64,000 bases of DNA from Bacillus sp. J37 (GCF_000518865.1 NZ_JAEK01000012.1:1-64000), one strand, 5' to 3'; counted from the first letter of the stretch, positions 44,545 through 53,423 are shown. The notes: a model not told the origin generated them from the letters alone. Translations and numbers: made by a program.

Positions 44545-45189
44545 TTACAGGGCGACATCCTTCCTAAGCTTCCTATCCTTAACCAATTGATGTACCAACC
44601 GATCAAGCTTAATCATTCCAACCAACATAATACTTCCTGCAAGGATTCCACCAATCACATCTGTGACAAAATGCTCTCCTTCAAGAAGTCTGCTAAAACC
44701 GATGAGTAGAATTAAAAGGCAAGTTATCGTTAAAATTGACTGTTTGATGTTCTTTTGGCTTGTTCTTTTTATCAGATTGTAGGCGATCATACCAAGAAGA
44801 AGTCCCCCAACCATGACGTGGCCACTTGGAAAACCGTAGCCGTCTTCTACATGCTGAGGAAAAGCTGGCCGTTCTCTTGCTACAATTTCTTTCAATACTT
44901 TATTACCAATATTTCCGAAAAGAACGGTGAAAAATAACACAGCCGCTGAAACAAAGCTTTTTTCTAGCCAGGCTAAAATAAACATAAATAGAAATAAGGT
45001 AGAAATAATTCCAACAGTCGAACCAATCCCCCCAATACCTGCTATAATCAACGAAACAGGATGATCGTGAAGTTGATAGATATGTTCACCAATTGTTGAA
45101 TCAATATCATTCACTAGATTCCATTTTATAAGGAGAATGACGAATAGAAATGCTAAAACGAGCAAACTTAGTACGACCCTTATTTTCAA
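44545..45189 (-). CDS. PAP2 family phosphatase
   Basis: A 214-residue membrane phosphatase of the PAP2/BcrC type with about five to six helices. All three active-site motifs are seen: KEIVARERP, FPSGH and SRLLEGEHFVTD. It is likely an undecaprenyl-pyrophosphate or phosphatidylglycerol-phosphate phosphatase in envelope recycling. The start is TTG at 45189 behind AGAGGG; a TTG six codons earlier is possible. Divergent from yhaA. Confidence 0.87.
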   Translation of the reverse strand: MKIRVVLSLLVLAFLFVILLIKWNLVNDIDSTIGEHIYQLHDHPVSLIIAGIGGIGSTVGIISTLFLFMFILAWLEKSFVSAAVLFFTVLFGNIGNKVLKEIVARERPAFPQHVEDGYGFPSGHVMVGGLLLGMIAYNLIKRTSQKNIKQSILTITCLLILLIGFSRLLEGEHFVTDVIGGILAGSIMLVGMIKLDRLVHQLVKDRKLRKDVAL

Positions 45190-45347
45190 AATATTCCCTC
45201 TTCTCAAACAATTTTCTTGTCTTTTGATATATTTTTCAATACAATCTAGCTAATTATAAATTTTCCAATCCTATTTTAATACATTTTATGTTTAGAACAT
45301 ATGATTCTATATCACTTTTACAACATTTTTCAAAGGAGGTATTTCAC

Positions 45348-46550
45348 ATGCTTGACCATCTTTACAACGAACTTGATCTTCATTTTTCTGAAATGGTTAA
45401 CATCCGACGGTATTTACATATGCACCCTGAACTTTCTTTCCAAGAAGTAATGACCGCTAAGTATATTGTTGATTACTATAAAAACCTTGGAATTGATGTG
45501 AGGGAAAATGTAGGTGGAAATGGTGTTATGGCCACAATAAAGGGTGCGTCCCCCGGTCCGACGGTTGCATTGCGCGCTGATTTTGATGCACTTCCCATTC
45601 AAGATGAAAAAGAAGTTGAATACAAATCAACTGTACCCGGTGTGATGCATGCTTGTGGTCATGACGGTCATACAGCTACATTACTAGTGTTGGCTAAGAT
45701 TCTTTTTCAAAATCGGGAGCAGCTTAAAGGTAATATCGTGCTCATTCATCAACATGCAGAGGAATATGCCCCTGGTGGAGCTCTTCCGATGATTCAAGAT
45801 GGGTGTTTAGATGGAGTGGACGTTATTTTCGGAACACATCTTTGGGCAACTGAACCTGTAGGGAAAATACAGTATAGAGTTGGTCCGATTATGGCTGCTG
45901 CCGACCGGTTTGAAATTAATATCCTAGGTAAAGGCGGCCACGGAGCACAGCCTCATAAAACAAAGGACGCCATCTTAATTGGATCTCAGGTTGTCACAAG
46001 TCTTCAACAAATTGTTAGCCGTAAGATTGACCCAGTCCATTCAGCTGTTGTAACAGTCGGTTCGTTCATGGCAGAAAATGCATTTAATATCATTGCCAAT
46101 TCAGCAACTCTTATCGGAACAGCAAGGTCCTTTGATGAAGAAGTCCGGCAGCAAATCGAATATGAAATTGAAAAAGTTGTAAAAGGAACTTGTTTAATGA
46201 ATGAGGCTAACTATCGTTATGATTTTTTCAGAGGTTATCCTGCTGTTGTGAATCATGAAGAAGAGACAGATTTCCTAAAGGAAGTGGCAGGCAAGGTTCC
46301 GGGTGTTCATGAAGTGGAAGAGAGTCCATTGCAAATGGGTGGAGAGGACTTTTCTTATTATTTACAACATGTAAAGGGAACTTTTTTCTTTACCGGTGCC
46401 CGACCACTCCAAAGCGAACATGCGTATCCACATCATCATCCTAAATTCGATATTGATGAAAAAGCATTACTAATCGCTGCTAAAACACTTTGTGCAGCTG
46501 TGATTCAGTATCAATCGAATAAGCAGGAAACATTAATAAAAACAAACTAG
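45348..46550 (+). CDS. yhaA: M20 family amidohydrolase YhaA
   Basis: A 400-residue metal-dependent hydrolase of the M20D family (N-acyl-amino acid hydrolase, hippurate hydrolase type). Metal ligands are in RADFDALPIQDEK, HACGHDGHTA, HQHAEEYAPGGA, and a C-terminal histidine in YPHHHPKFDID. The start is ATG at 45348 behind AAAGGAGG. B. subtilis YhaA is similar in size and also lies beside ecsC. Probable substrate is an N-acyl amino acid. Confidence 0.9.
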   Translation: MLDHLYNELDLHFSEMVNIRRYLHMHPELSFQEVMTAKYIVDYYKNLGIDVRENVGGNGVMATIKGASPGPTVALRADFDALPIQDEKEVEYKSTVPGVMHACGHDGHTATLLVLAKILFQNREQLKGNIVLIHQHAEEYAPGGALPMIQDGCLDGVDVIFGTHLWATEPVGKIQYRVGPIMAAADRFEINILGKGGHGAQPHKTKDAILIGSQVVTSLQQIVSRKIDPVHSAVVTVGSFMAENAFNIIANSATLIGTARSFDEEVRQQIEYEIEKVVKGTCLMNEANYRYDFFRGYPAVVNHEEETDFLKEVAGKVPGVHEVEESPLQMGGEDFSYYLQHVKGTFFFTGARPLQSEHAYPHHHPKFDIDEKALLIAAKTLCAAVIQYQSNKQETLIKTN

Positions 46551-46586
46551 AAAATAGGGACAGTCGGTGTGACTGCCCCTATTTTT
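46551..46586 (+). terminator. Terminator of yhaA
   Basis: AAAATAGGG and CCCCTATTTTT arms with an inner CAGTC/GACTG stem, right at the yhaA stop codon. Confidence 0.85.
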
Positions 46587-46588
46587 CA

Positions 46589-46664
46589 TACTATCAGTAT
46601 AAGAAAAGACATCGACTTCCGCCATTCTTGGGTTCTTGGCGGTAAGTCGTGTTTTCTAATCTGA
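46589..46664. repeat. Hairpin repeat element, family C, copy 1
   Basis: The arms AGAAAA-AC-CGACTT-CGCCA and TGGCG-AAGTCG-GTTTTCT form a long imperfect hairpin. It lies between convergent yhaA and ecsC and supplies the ecsC stop codon. Related copies are at 56781-56853 and 57816-57887. Confidence 0.7.
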
Positions 46665-47363
46665 AAATATTCTTAATCGGTAACTGTTTATTGCACATTC
46701 CCCTAAATGCTGAACAAGATGGTAGTTTGCAACTCCGCCAACAACAGCTCCGACACCCGGGAGAAATTGCATCAATTTCACCAAATCAATATAGTCGCGA
46801 TATTCTTGTTGAAATATTCGCCAATCTAATTCTTTCACTTCTTCTTTTCTTAGTTCCCAATTTTCAATTGTATCGAGAACCTCTTCTTTATGCTTTTCAC
46901 TCGAAAATGCCAGTTGAAAAACATACAATAAAAACAATCGTTCTTCATATTCCTTCGTGCTGTACCCATATTCACTTGCCACTTCAAAAAGAAATTTCAT
47001 TTTAATACTTAAAAATAAAGGAAAATCAGCTAAGCCTAACAAAATTCCCCCCGCACCTGTTGAGGCCCCTTCAACAGCAGCTGTCTTCTTATATACATCG
47101 ATTGACTTCCTGACTAGTTGTTCCCTTTCTTCAAAGGTGAGATTCTCAACTTTTTTCGGAAATGTCGTCATATTCGATCCTATTAAGGTTGCTTCCACCA
47201 TTTTTTTAATCCCTTCAGTCACTGTTGCATGTACTTTTTCAGGGATAAATCCATTGATTTTACTTTGTGCTTTCTTTGAGGAACGTTCTAAAAACGACGG
47301 CTTTCTTAACAGCTTTTGCTTCCATAATTTCGCTTCCTCTGCTGCTTGCTGTTCATAACTCAT
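46656..47363 (-). CDS. ecsC: EcsC family protein
   Basis: Third product of the ecs operon, 235 residues, with the EcsC-family core (AAVEGASTGAGGILLGLADFPLFLSIKMKFLFEVASEYGY and FLPGVGAVVGGVANYHLVQHLGECAINSYRL). The role is unclear; ecsC is dispensable for most Ecs phenotypes in B. subtilis as far as I recall. Its ATG overlaps the ecsB stop codon (ATGA). The stop codon TAG lies inside a repeat element. Confidence 0.9.
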   Translation of the reverse strand: MSYEQQAAEEAKLWKQKLLRKPSFLERSSKKAQSKINGFIPEKVHATVTEGIKKMVEATLIGSNMTTFPKKVENLTFEEREQLVRKSIDVYKKTAAVEGASTGAGGILLGLADFPLFLSIKMKFLFEVASEYGYSTKEYEERLFLLYVFQLAFSSEKHKEEVLDTIENWELRKEEVKELDWRIFQQEYRDYIDLVKLMQFLPGVGAVVGGVANYHLVQHLGECAINSYRLRIFSD

Positions 47364-48586
47364 GAAATGACATCCTTTTTCTTAATTCTACTTTGCATAT
47401 AGGCAAAAACAAAAAGATATACAAATAAAACAGTTGCAATGAGTACCTCTATAAACACAATCAGATCTGATTTAACTAACGTAACAATTGAATATATCAC
47501 AACTTGAATAAGGAGTATGTTACATATAATTTTTAAAAAGCTGCTCATTTTTTTCTTCTCGGCATATGGATAAAGATTTGGCAGCTCAAGCAATTCATAA
47601 TGCTTATATAAGCTCATAATTTGTATGCCTGTTAAAAAGGTTAAGATGACCGAAACCACAATACTCCCAATAAGCTCTAGATCCATAAATGATAAAATAA
47701 CACAGCCGATAATGGTCAGTCTTACAACAATTCCGAAATAATCACCGGAACGAATGAATGCTCGCATAAATAAATATTCATATACATTTTCCTTATCGTA
47801 CTTTACTCGACTGACAACCCAATCTAAGTAGGCGCGGCGCTTAGCTTGCTTCTTTAGCTTTGGTACATCTGTAAACAAATTAGCCAGCTTGTAAAATGAT
47901 TGTTTTTTTCCTTCTTCTTTCGCAATTAATGGCTCCCACTTTAATGCCTTTTTCTTTGCTGCATGTGAAAAATAGGCATCGTATCCAGCCATCACGACCA
48001 ATAAAATGGCCACAAATATATATGTTTGAGAAAAGATAAAAAAGATGACACACATATTGATTGCTATGCGAACAAGGATATCTCCCCATTTTGCTGATGC
48101 TTCTGTAAAGTAACTGATTCTCCAGCTTACCCTTAAATTCCAAAATTTCACCAAAAGTAATAAAACAAGACTAATGAGCAATATGCGTCCATTTGCATTT
48201 GTTGCTTTAAAAAACAGAGGTGTAAGAAGAATTAACGGGACGATAACAAAAAAACTTTGAGAAATAAAGCTATACGTAAAAGCTTTTTGGAAGTATTCTT
48301 TTAGCTTATATTCCATTGGAAGTAGAAACACAATATCCGCTTCTTTCAATAATGTTCTCACACTCGAAGCGATCATAATGAATGCAAAGGTCACTGTCAT
48401 AATCAAGACGGCCGGAAAATCCGGTGATAATGTTTCAAGCCATTTCTGATATGTTAAAGCCCCTCCTGCAGCAAGAAATATAAATACAAAAAGCAAATGG
48501 TCATTTAACATATATTTCAAATACGACCTTGTTTCATTTATATGCTGATGAAGTCTTGTTTGCCAAATGTCATTAACTGTCTTCAT
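47360..48586 (-). CDS. ecsB: ABC transporter membrane subunit EcsB
   Basis: Membrane subunit (408 aa) of the EcsAB ABC transporter, which is needed for protein secretion, competence and sporulation and for regulated intramembrane proteolysis by RasP in B. subtilis. Eight or more hydrophobic segments are visible, with a central soluble part rich in lysine (KLANLFTDVPKLKKQAKRRAYLDWV) that is typical of EcsB. The start overlaps ecsA by 14 bases. Confidence 0.93.
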   Translation of the reverse strand: MKTVNDIWQTRLHQHINETRSYLKYMLNDHLLFVFIFLAAGGALTYQKWLETLSPDFPAVLIMTVTFAFIMIASSVRTLLKEADIVFLLPMEYKLKEYFQKAFTYSFISQSFFVIVPLILLTPLFFKATNANGRILLISLVLLLLVKFWNLRVSWRISYFTEASAKWGDILVRIAINMCVIFFIFSQTYIFVAILLVVMAGYDAYFSHAAKKKALKWEPLIAKEEGKKQSFYKLANLFTDVPKLKKQAKRRAYLDWVVSRVKYDKENVYEYLFMRAFIRSGDYFGIVVRLTIIGCVILSFMDLELIGSIVVSVILTFLTGIQIMSLYKHYELLELPNLYPYAEKKKMSSFLKIICNILLIQVVIYSIVTLVKSDLIVFIEVLIATVLFVYLFVFAYMQSRIKKKDVIS

Positions 48587-49319
48587 CTTGATCTTCCTTT
48601 GTTAATTGAATATAAAGATCGTCTAATGTAGCATCCCTCATACCAAACTGTTCCCTTAACTGATGCAATGTTCCTTTTGCACGTACTTTTCCATTATGTA
48701 AAATAACAAACGCATCACAATACCGTTCAGCAGTCGCTAAGATATGTGTAGACATTAAAATGCCCGATCCATGACTTTTCGCTTTATCCATCATTTCAAG
48801 CAGGGAGTTTATCGCTAATGGATCTAATCCTACAAATGGTTCATCAATGATATACAGTTCAGGTTCGATTAGAAAGGCGCACATAATCATGACCTTCTGC
48901 TTCATTCCTTTTGAAAAATGAGCAGGAAACCATTTTAATCGCTTTTCCATCCTGAATTCTTTCAACAAAGGCTGGAGACGGTTTTGAAATGTTTCTTTAT
49001 CAAGTCCGTAGGCCATTGCCGTTAACTCTAGATGTTCATGCAATGTTAGTTCATCATAAAGAATCGGTGTTTCAGGAATAAAGCTGAATTGTGAACGATA
49101 TGCTGCTGAGTCTTGCACAAATGTATGGCCATTTATGGAAACTTGTCCTTTATGTGCTTCCATCGTACCGATTATATGTTTAATCGTTGTACTTTTCCCT
49201 GCTCCATTCAATCCAATTAATCCAACAATTTGTCCTTTTTCAACTTCAAATGATATATCTTTCAAAACAGGATTTCGTGTATAACCACCTGTCAGATTTT
49301 CTATTTTTAGCAATGCCAT
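48573..49319 (-). CDS. ecsA: ABC transporter ATP-binding protein EcsA
   Basis: ATPase (248 aa) of the Ecs transporter. Walker A GLNGAGKSTTIKH, signature FSKGMKQKVMIM, Walker B LYIIDEPFVGLDP and switch histidine MSTHIL. AAGGAGATCC precedes the ATG. First gene of ecsABC, with the unusual repeat array of 49460-49990 directly upstream between it and hit. Confidence 0.95.
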   Translation of the reverse strand: MALLKIENLTGGYTRNPVLKDISFEVEKGQIVGLIGLNGAGKSTTIKHIIGTMEAHKGQVSINGHTFVQDSAAYRSQFSFIPETPILYDELTLHEHLELTAMAYGLDKETFQNRLQPLLKEFRMEKRLKWFPAHFSKGMKQKVMIMCAFLIEPELYIIDEPFVGLDPLAINSLLEMMDKAKSHGSGILMSTHILATAERYCDAFVILHNGKVRAKGTLHQLREQFGMRDATLDDLYIQLTKEDQDEDS

Positions 49320-49459
49320 TGTTTATGGATCTCCTTTTTCTTTTTATAGTATCAAAAAACAAAAATACATGCTCATATTGACCGTAATTTTTTTGCATAT
49401 CCTGTGATCTTTCGGACATCATAATTAGTGAGGAAGGGATCCTTGTCAAAACAAAAAAC

Positions 49460-49995
49460 CTTATAAATGAGGTGTTTGTTCCAGACAATATCTTTTAACT
49501 CAAGGGATAAAATGTATGAACCATTGCTTTATAAACAACTTACGGAATGAGGTGTTTACGGGCCGCTATTCATTTGAATTAGACGCTCGGTATTACATCA
49601 TTTTGTAGATGAGGTGTTTATCAAAGACAATTTCTCTTTTTGTTAATGTTAAGTAAACAACTAACAAGGGGATGGTTGTATTGAACAATGGTCTGGACAC
49701 TTTCCGATAACATTTAAATAAAATGTTAAATGAGGTGTTTGTCAAAGACAATTTATTGTTTTTAACCATTGATGATAGAACACTTACGAAATGAGGTGTT
49801 TACGGGCCGCTATTTTCTTGAAATAAACGCTCGAATGTAACATCATTTTGTAAATGAGGTGTTTGTCAAAATACAGTAATCTTTTCCATATGTTAGGTCG
49901 TTTATCACTTAACAAGGGGATGGTTGTATTGAACAATGGCGATTTCACATCAGATGACATTTAAATCTAAATGTTAAATGAGGTGTTTATCAAAG
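49460..49995. repeat. Array of repeated units with the core ATGAGGTGTTT between ecsA and hit
   Basis: The core ATGAGGTGTTT occurs seven times in one orientation, at 49467, 49547, 49609, 49730, 49791, 49854 and 49978. The spacings are 80, 62, 121, 61, 63 and 124 bases, mostly one or two times about 62. Two larger units of about 263 and 248 bases share further blocks: GTTTACGGGCCGCTATT after the second core, ACATCATTTTGTA before the third, and AACAAGGGGATGGTTGTATT later. Hairpins such as ACATTTA/TAAATGT precede some cores. The array ends before a plus-strand terminator at 50036-50071. No known protein or RNA family was recognised. Confidence 0.85.
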
Positions 49996-50035
49996 ATACT
50001 TTTCCCATTATATGAGTTATTCTTCCCTTCTTCAG

Positions 50036-50071
50036 GAACAGAGTGAACATTCGTTTCACTCTGTTCTTTTT
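50036..50071 (+). terminator. Terminator downstream of the repeat array
   Basis: GAACAGAGTGAA / TTCACTCTGTTC, 12 bp perfect, followed by TTTTTC on the plus strand. No annotated plus-strand gene precedes it, so it suggests that the array is transcribed on the plus strand. Confidence 0.85.
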
Positions 50072-50205
50072 CATATAAAGATGCTTGTGGTAAAATATAA
50101 CTGTACATACATAAATAATTTCTGATTGAAACAATAACATACTTACCTTACAAATGATGTTGAAACATGTTGAACATGAAAAATAATTGAAGGATGTGTG
50201 AGTTG

Positions 50206-50628
50206 ATGAGTGACTGCATTTTTTGCAAAATTGTCAATGGAGAAATTCCAAGTGCAAAAGTATTTGAAAATGAACATGTAGTAGCGTTTCTTGATATTAG
50301 TCAAGTAACAAAAGGTCATACATTAGTTGTGCCGAAAGCACATAAAGAAAATATCTATGAACTTACACCTGAAATTGCCGGAAAACTATTTGAGGTTGTC
50401 CCTAAAATTGCAAATTCCATTAAAGAACAATTTCAACCAATCGGTTTAAACCTCCTGAATAATAACGGTGAAAAAGCCGGACAATCTGTTTTTCATTACC
50501 ATATGCATATTATCCCAAGATATGGAAAAGGCGATGGCTTCGGTGCAGTATGGAAACCACATACAGAAGAGTATACTCCACAGGATTTACAGGAAATTGC
50601 TTCAACAATTCATAATGGTATATCTTAA
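50206..50628 (+). CDS. hit: HIT family nucleotide hydrolase
   Basis: A 140-residue histidine-triad protein that hydrolyses nucleotide monophosphate derivatives such as AMP-amino acid conjugates. It has the zinc cysteines CIFCKIV at the N-terminus and the catalytic triad HYHMHIIPR near residue 100. The start at 50206 is preceded by AAGGATG. In B. subtilis hit also lies opposite ecsA. Confidence 0.95.
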   Translation: MSDCIFCKIVNGEIPSAKVFENEHVVAFLDISQVTKGHTLVVPKAHKENIYELTPEIAGKLFEVVPKIANSIKEQFQPIGLNLLNNNGEKAGQSVFHYHMHIIPRYGKGDGFGAVWKPHTEEYTPQDLQEIASTIHNGIS

Positions 50629-50634
50629 CTTTTC

Positions 50635-50660
50635 GGCCGCTTGAAGCGGCCTTTTCTTAT
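50635..50660 (+). terminator. Terminator of hit
   Basis: GGCCGCTT-g-AAGCGGCC hairpin followed by TTTTCTT. Confidence 0.85.
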
Positions 50661-50787
50661 ACACCTATATATGTAACCGTTTTATTCATTAACTTTCACA
50701 AAGATGAAAATTTTCAGTCTACATTTCCTCTTCTATTCATGATAGGATATGAGTATTATTTTACGTTCTAATCAAGGAGGGCAATTC

Positions 50788-51867
50788 ATGAGAGCTTATA
50801 ATTTTAATGCAGGACCAGCAGCAATTCCATTACCTGTGCTTGAACGTGCACAAAAGGAACTAGTTAATTTCCAAAATACAGGCATGTCTGTTATGGAGCT
50901 TAGCCACCGCAGTAAAGATTATGAAGAAGTTCACAATCGCGCTAACTCATTACTTAGGGAACTATTAGGTATTCCGGATAACTATGAAGTCCTCTTTTTA
51001 CAAGGCGGGGCAAGCCTTCAATTCACAATGATTCCAATGAACTTCTTAAAAGAAGGGCAAACTGCTCACTTTATTATGTCAGGTGCTTGGTCTGATAAAG
51101 CACTAAAAGAAGCAAAATTTTTCGGTGAAACAAGAATCTTAGCGTCAAGTAAAGAAGATAATTATACTCATATCCCAACAGACTATTCATTAGATGAAGT
51201 AAAAGACGGAGCTTACCTTCACATCACATCAAACAATACGATATTTGGAACTCAGTGGCAGGATTACCCGGACAGCCCTATTCCACTAATCGCTGACATG
51301 TCCAGTGATATCTTATGTAAAGAAATTGATGTTGAAAAGTTTTCACTGATTTATGCAGGAGCTCAAAAAAACCTGGGTCCATCTGGTGTAACCGTTGTAA
51401 TTGTTAAAAAAGAATTTTTAGAATCTGCAAAAGAAGATGCTCCAACAATCTTAAACTATCGAACTCATGCTAAAAATAATTCTTTATTCAACACACCACC
51501 TACGTTTGCGATCTATATGCTATCTCTTGTATTAGAATGGGTTAAAGAACAAGGCGGAGTAAAAAACATTCAAAAAATCAATGAGGAAAAAGCGGGCTAT
51601 ATTTATTCTGCGATTGATAATAGCGACGGGTTCTATAAAGCTCACGCAACAGATGATAGTCGCTCATTAATGAATATCACGTTCACACTGCCTAGTGAAG
51701 AACTTACAAAGAAATTCCTTCAAGAAGCAAAAGAACGTCAATTCATCGGCCTTGCAGGTCATAGATCTGTAGGTGGCTGCAGAGCATCAACTTACAACGC
51801 AGTACCAAAAGAAGCTTGTGTGGCACTTGCTGAATTCATGGCTGAATTTAAACATCAAAATAGCTAA
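50788..51867 (+). CDS. serC: Phosphoserine aminotransferase
   Basis: PLP-dependent transaminase of serine biosynthesis (3-phosphohydroxypyruvate to phosphoserine). The 359-residue protein starts NFNAGPAAIPLPVLERAQ, has the PLP lysine in IYAGAQKNLGPSGVTVVI and ends with GHRSVGGCRASTYNAVP, all family hallmarks. The start at 50788 is preceded by AAGGAGGG. Located between hit and trpP; the serA partner is not in the window. Confidence 0.95.
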   Translation: MRAYNFNAGPAAIPLPVLERAQKELVNFQNTGMSVMELSHRSKDYEEVHNRANSLLRELLGIPDNYEVLFLQGGASLQFTMIPMNFLKEGQTAHFIMSGAWSDKALKEAKFFGETRILASSKEDNYTHIPTDYSLDEVKDGAYLHITSNNTIFGTQWQDYPDSPIPLIADMSSDILCKEIDVEKFSLIYAGAQKNLGPSGVTVVIVKKEFLESAKEDAPTILNYRTHAKNNSLFNTPPTFAIYMLSLVLEWVKEQGGVKNIQKINEEKAGYIYSAIDNSDGFYKAHATDDSRSLMNITFTLPSEELTKKFLQEAKERQFIGLAGHRSVGGCRASTYNAVPKEACVALAEFMAEFKHQNS

Positions 51868-51877
51868 GTTAGTTTAG

Positions 51878-51909
51878 AGAAAAGGATTTCACGTCCTTTT
51901 CTTTTTTTG
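51878..51909 (+). terminator. Terminator of serC
   Basis: AGAAAAGGA / TCCTTTTCT hairpin followed by TTTTTTT. Confidence 0.85.
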
Positions 51910-51965
51910 TATAAGATTGTTTTCGCAAGGATTGTTGCTTTTGAATATTATGTTAATTCTATAGG

Positions 51966-52090
51966 GGAATGGAGCGGAAGACACTCGACTCCTGCGGGGA
52001 TGTAGAGGAAAGGCTGAGGCCCCGCAAGCGAAGCTGAGGAGGCTCAGGCTTCCTCCCCGGCGAATGGAGTGTCTGGAGAGCAATGAAACG
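51966..52090. repeat. GC-rich intergenic repeat, family A, copy 1
   Basis: A block from GGAATGGAGCGGAAGACACT to GAGTGTCTGGAGAGCAATG, much richer in GC than its surroundings. The ends GACACTCGACTCC and GGAGTGTC are partly inverted, and CCCCGCAAGCGAAGCTGAGG lies in the middle. A related element in opposite orientation is at 59256-59380, another at the window end. This type is widespread in Bacillaceae intergenic DNA. Confidence 0.8.
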
Positions 52091-52264
52091 AAGTAATTTT
52101 CACCTTTACCTTCATAAAACTAATGTCTTAAGTATGTGAAATTCTTCAAAATATTCCATATTAAACTCTGACAAGCTCTCACTATTTTTTGACAGCATAA
52201 ATCCTCTGTACGATATGCATAAATGTTGCTATAATAATAAATAAGTTCTCTCGCAATAGGAAAT

Positions 52265-52315
52265 GAGTTCACTATTGGGGAGAAGAGTTTAGGAGATTAG
52301 AAGAGGAGAGATGAG
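52265..52315 (+). promoter_or_regulatory. TRAP (MtrB) binding site overlapping the trpP ribosome binding site
   Basis: A run of GAG/TAG triplets mostly two bases apart (GAG at 52280, 52285, TAG 52290, GAG 52293, TAG 52298, GAG 52303, 52306, 52313) covers the Shine-Dalgarno of trpP. This is the layout of the TRAP site that represses trpP translation in B. subtilis when tryptophan is present. Confidence 0.8.
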
Positions 52316-52318
52316 AAA

Positions 52319-52843
52319 ATGAACACAAGAGTATTAGTTATTTTATCTTTATTTGCTGCAATTGGAGCTGTATTAAGTATGGTAATGCCTCCATTTTTCG
52401 GTGGTATGAAGCCTGACATGATGTTAACCATGATGTTTATCGGAATTATTATGTTTCCTGCAATTAAAAATGTTGCATTGCTAGGTATTGTGACAGGATT
52501 TTTATCTGCATTAACATCAGCATTCCCGGGCGGCTTCGTTCCAAATATCATTGACAAAGTGGTAACAGCATTCGTATTTTACGGTCTAGTCTTAGCAGTT
52601 AAGAAAATTGCACAAAAAGTTGCAACAGCAACAGTACTCACAGTGATTGGCACAATTGTTTCAGGAACAGTCTTCCTAACTGCCGCATCATTAATTGTCG
52701 GCCTACCAGGCGGAGCAGCTTTTTCAATGTTATTTGTAACGGTTGTATTACCTGCTACATTATTAAACGGCGCTGCGATGATTATTATCCTGCCAATTGT
52801 TCAAGCTATTTTCAAACGCTCAAGAATTATAACAGTCGCTTAA
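52319..52843 (+). CDS. trpP: Tryptophan transporter TrpP
   Basis: A 174-residue membrane protein with five to six helices (VLVILSLFAAIGAVLSMVMPPFFGGMKPD at the N-terminus), the TrpP family of small S-component-like tryptophan permeases. GAGGAG lies about ten bases before the ATG within a cluster of (G/T)AG triplets, so translation is probably blocked by tryptophan-bound TRAP. A terminator follows. Confidence 0.92.
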   Translation: MNTRVLVILSLFAAIGAVLSMVMPPFFGGMKPDMMLTMMFIGIIMFPAIKNVALLGIVTGFLSALTSAFPGGFVPNIIDKVVTAFVFYGLVLAVKKIAQKVATATVLTVIGTIVSGTVFLTAASLIVGLPGGAAFSMLFVTVVLPATLLNGAAMIIILPIVQAIFKRSRIITVA

Positions 52844-52852
52844 GACAAATAC

Positions 52853-52902
52853 AAAGCAAGAAAGAGGATGTTTATAAATACATCCTCTTTCTTGCTTTTT
52901 TT
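52853..52902. terminator. Bidirectional terminator between trpP and a small membrane gene
   Basis: A perfect stem of about 20 bp (AAAGCAAGAAAGAGGATGT / ACATCCTCTTTCTTGCTTT) with T-runs on the plus strand; ends both convergent genes. Confidence 0.92.
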
Positions 52903-52913
52903 ATCTCATTTTA

Positions 52914-53105
52914 TCAATTAAAGATCATTAAAATAATCCCTATAAGCAGCATTGCTGCTCCCCCGGTAGCAAGTACCGATACCTTTTGTTTTACTATTTT
53001 TTTAGGTGGATAAGATGCTGATTGCTGCAGAAGTTTAAAGTAATGAAAAGCACCTATAAAGAGTAATAAACTAATGACAAAAAATAAAAAGATGACACCT
53101 GACAT
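52914..53105 (-). CDS. Small two-helix membrane protein, 63 aa
   Basis: A 63-residue protein with helices at about 2-22 and 42-62 and a basic linker (PPKKIVKQK). GGGGGG lies six bases before the chosen ATG (53105); an ATG two codons earlier overlaps it. It is convergent with trpP and shares its terminator. No family was recognised; its position beside yhaH is seen in many Bacillus genomes as I recall. Confidence 0.7.
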   Translation of the reverse strand: MSGVIFLFFVISLLLFIGAFHYFKLLQQSASYPPKKIVKQKVSVLATGGAAMLLIGIILMIFN

Positions 53106-53423
53106 TCTCATCCCCCCTTATATTTAGTTTAGATTTTTATTCTATTTGAGAAGAGCTATTTCTGGAGAGATTACTTCGTATTTTACTTATGAAGAACATT
53201 TCGGTGGGATGATCTTTTACTTCTGTCCTTCATCCCTCTCATGAAAGACATTTCATAGCGCTCTCTCATCTACCCAGTCCTTCACACCTTATAAAAACCT
53301 ATTCCCCTGCTCGGTACCTTTTCATCATGAATTTTCTAAACATGTCCATGAAGAGCATAGAACACGGGACTTATAAACGACTTAATAAATAGGTATGCTA
53401 TACTTTCGATATGTATGTATAAT

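Noticed and set aside
46957-47358. 133-codon open frame antisense to ecsC
   Set aside because: ecsC is well supported by operon overlap; the antisense frame matches no family.
49460-49995. CRISPR array
   Set aside because: Repeats are only 11-17 bases at the core, spacing is about 62 or 124 and the spacers themselves are partly repeated between units; no cas genes are near.
51889-52083. 64-codon open frame over the family A repeat
   Set aside because: It lies in a dispersed GC-rich repeat; similar frames arise in any copy and there is no binding site.
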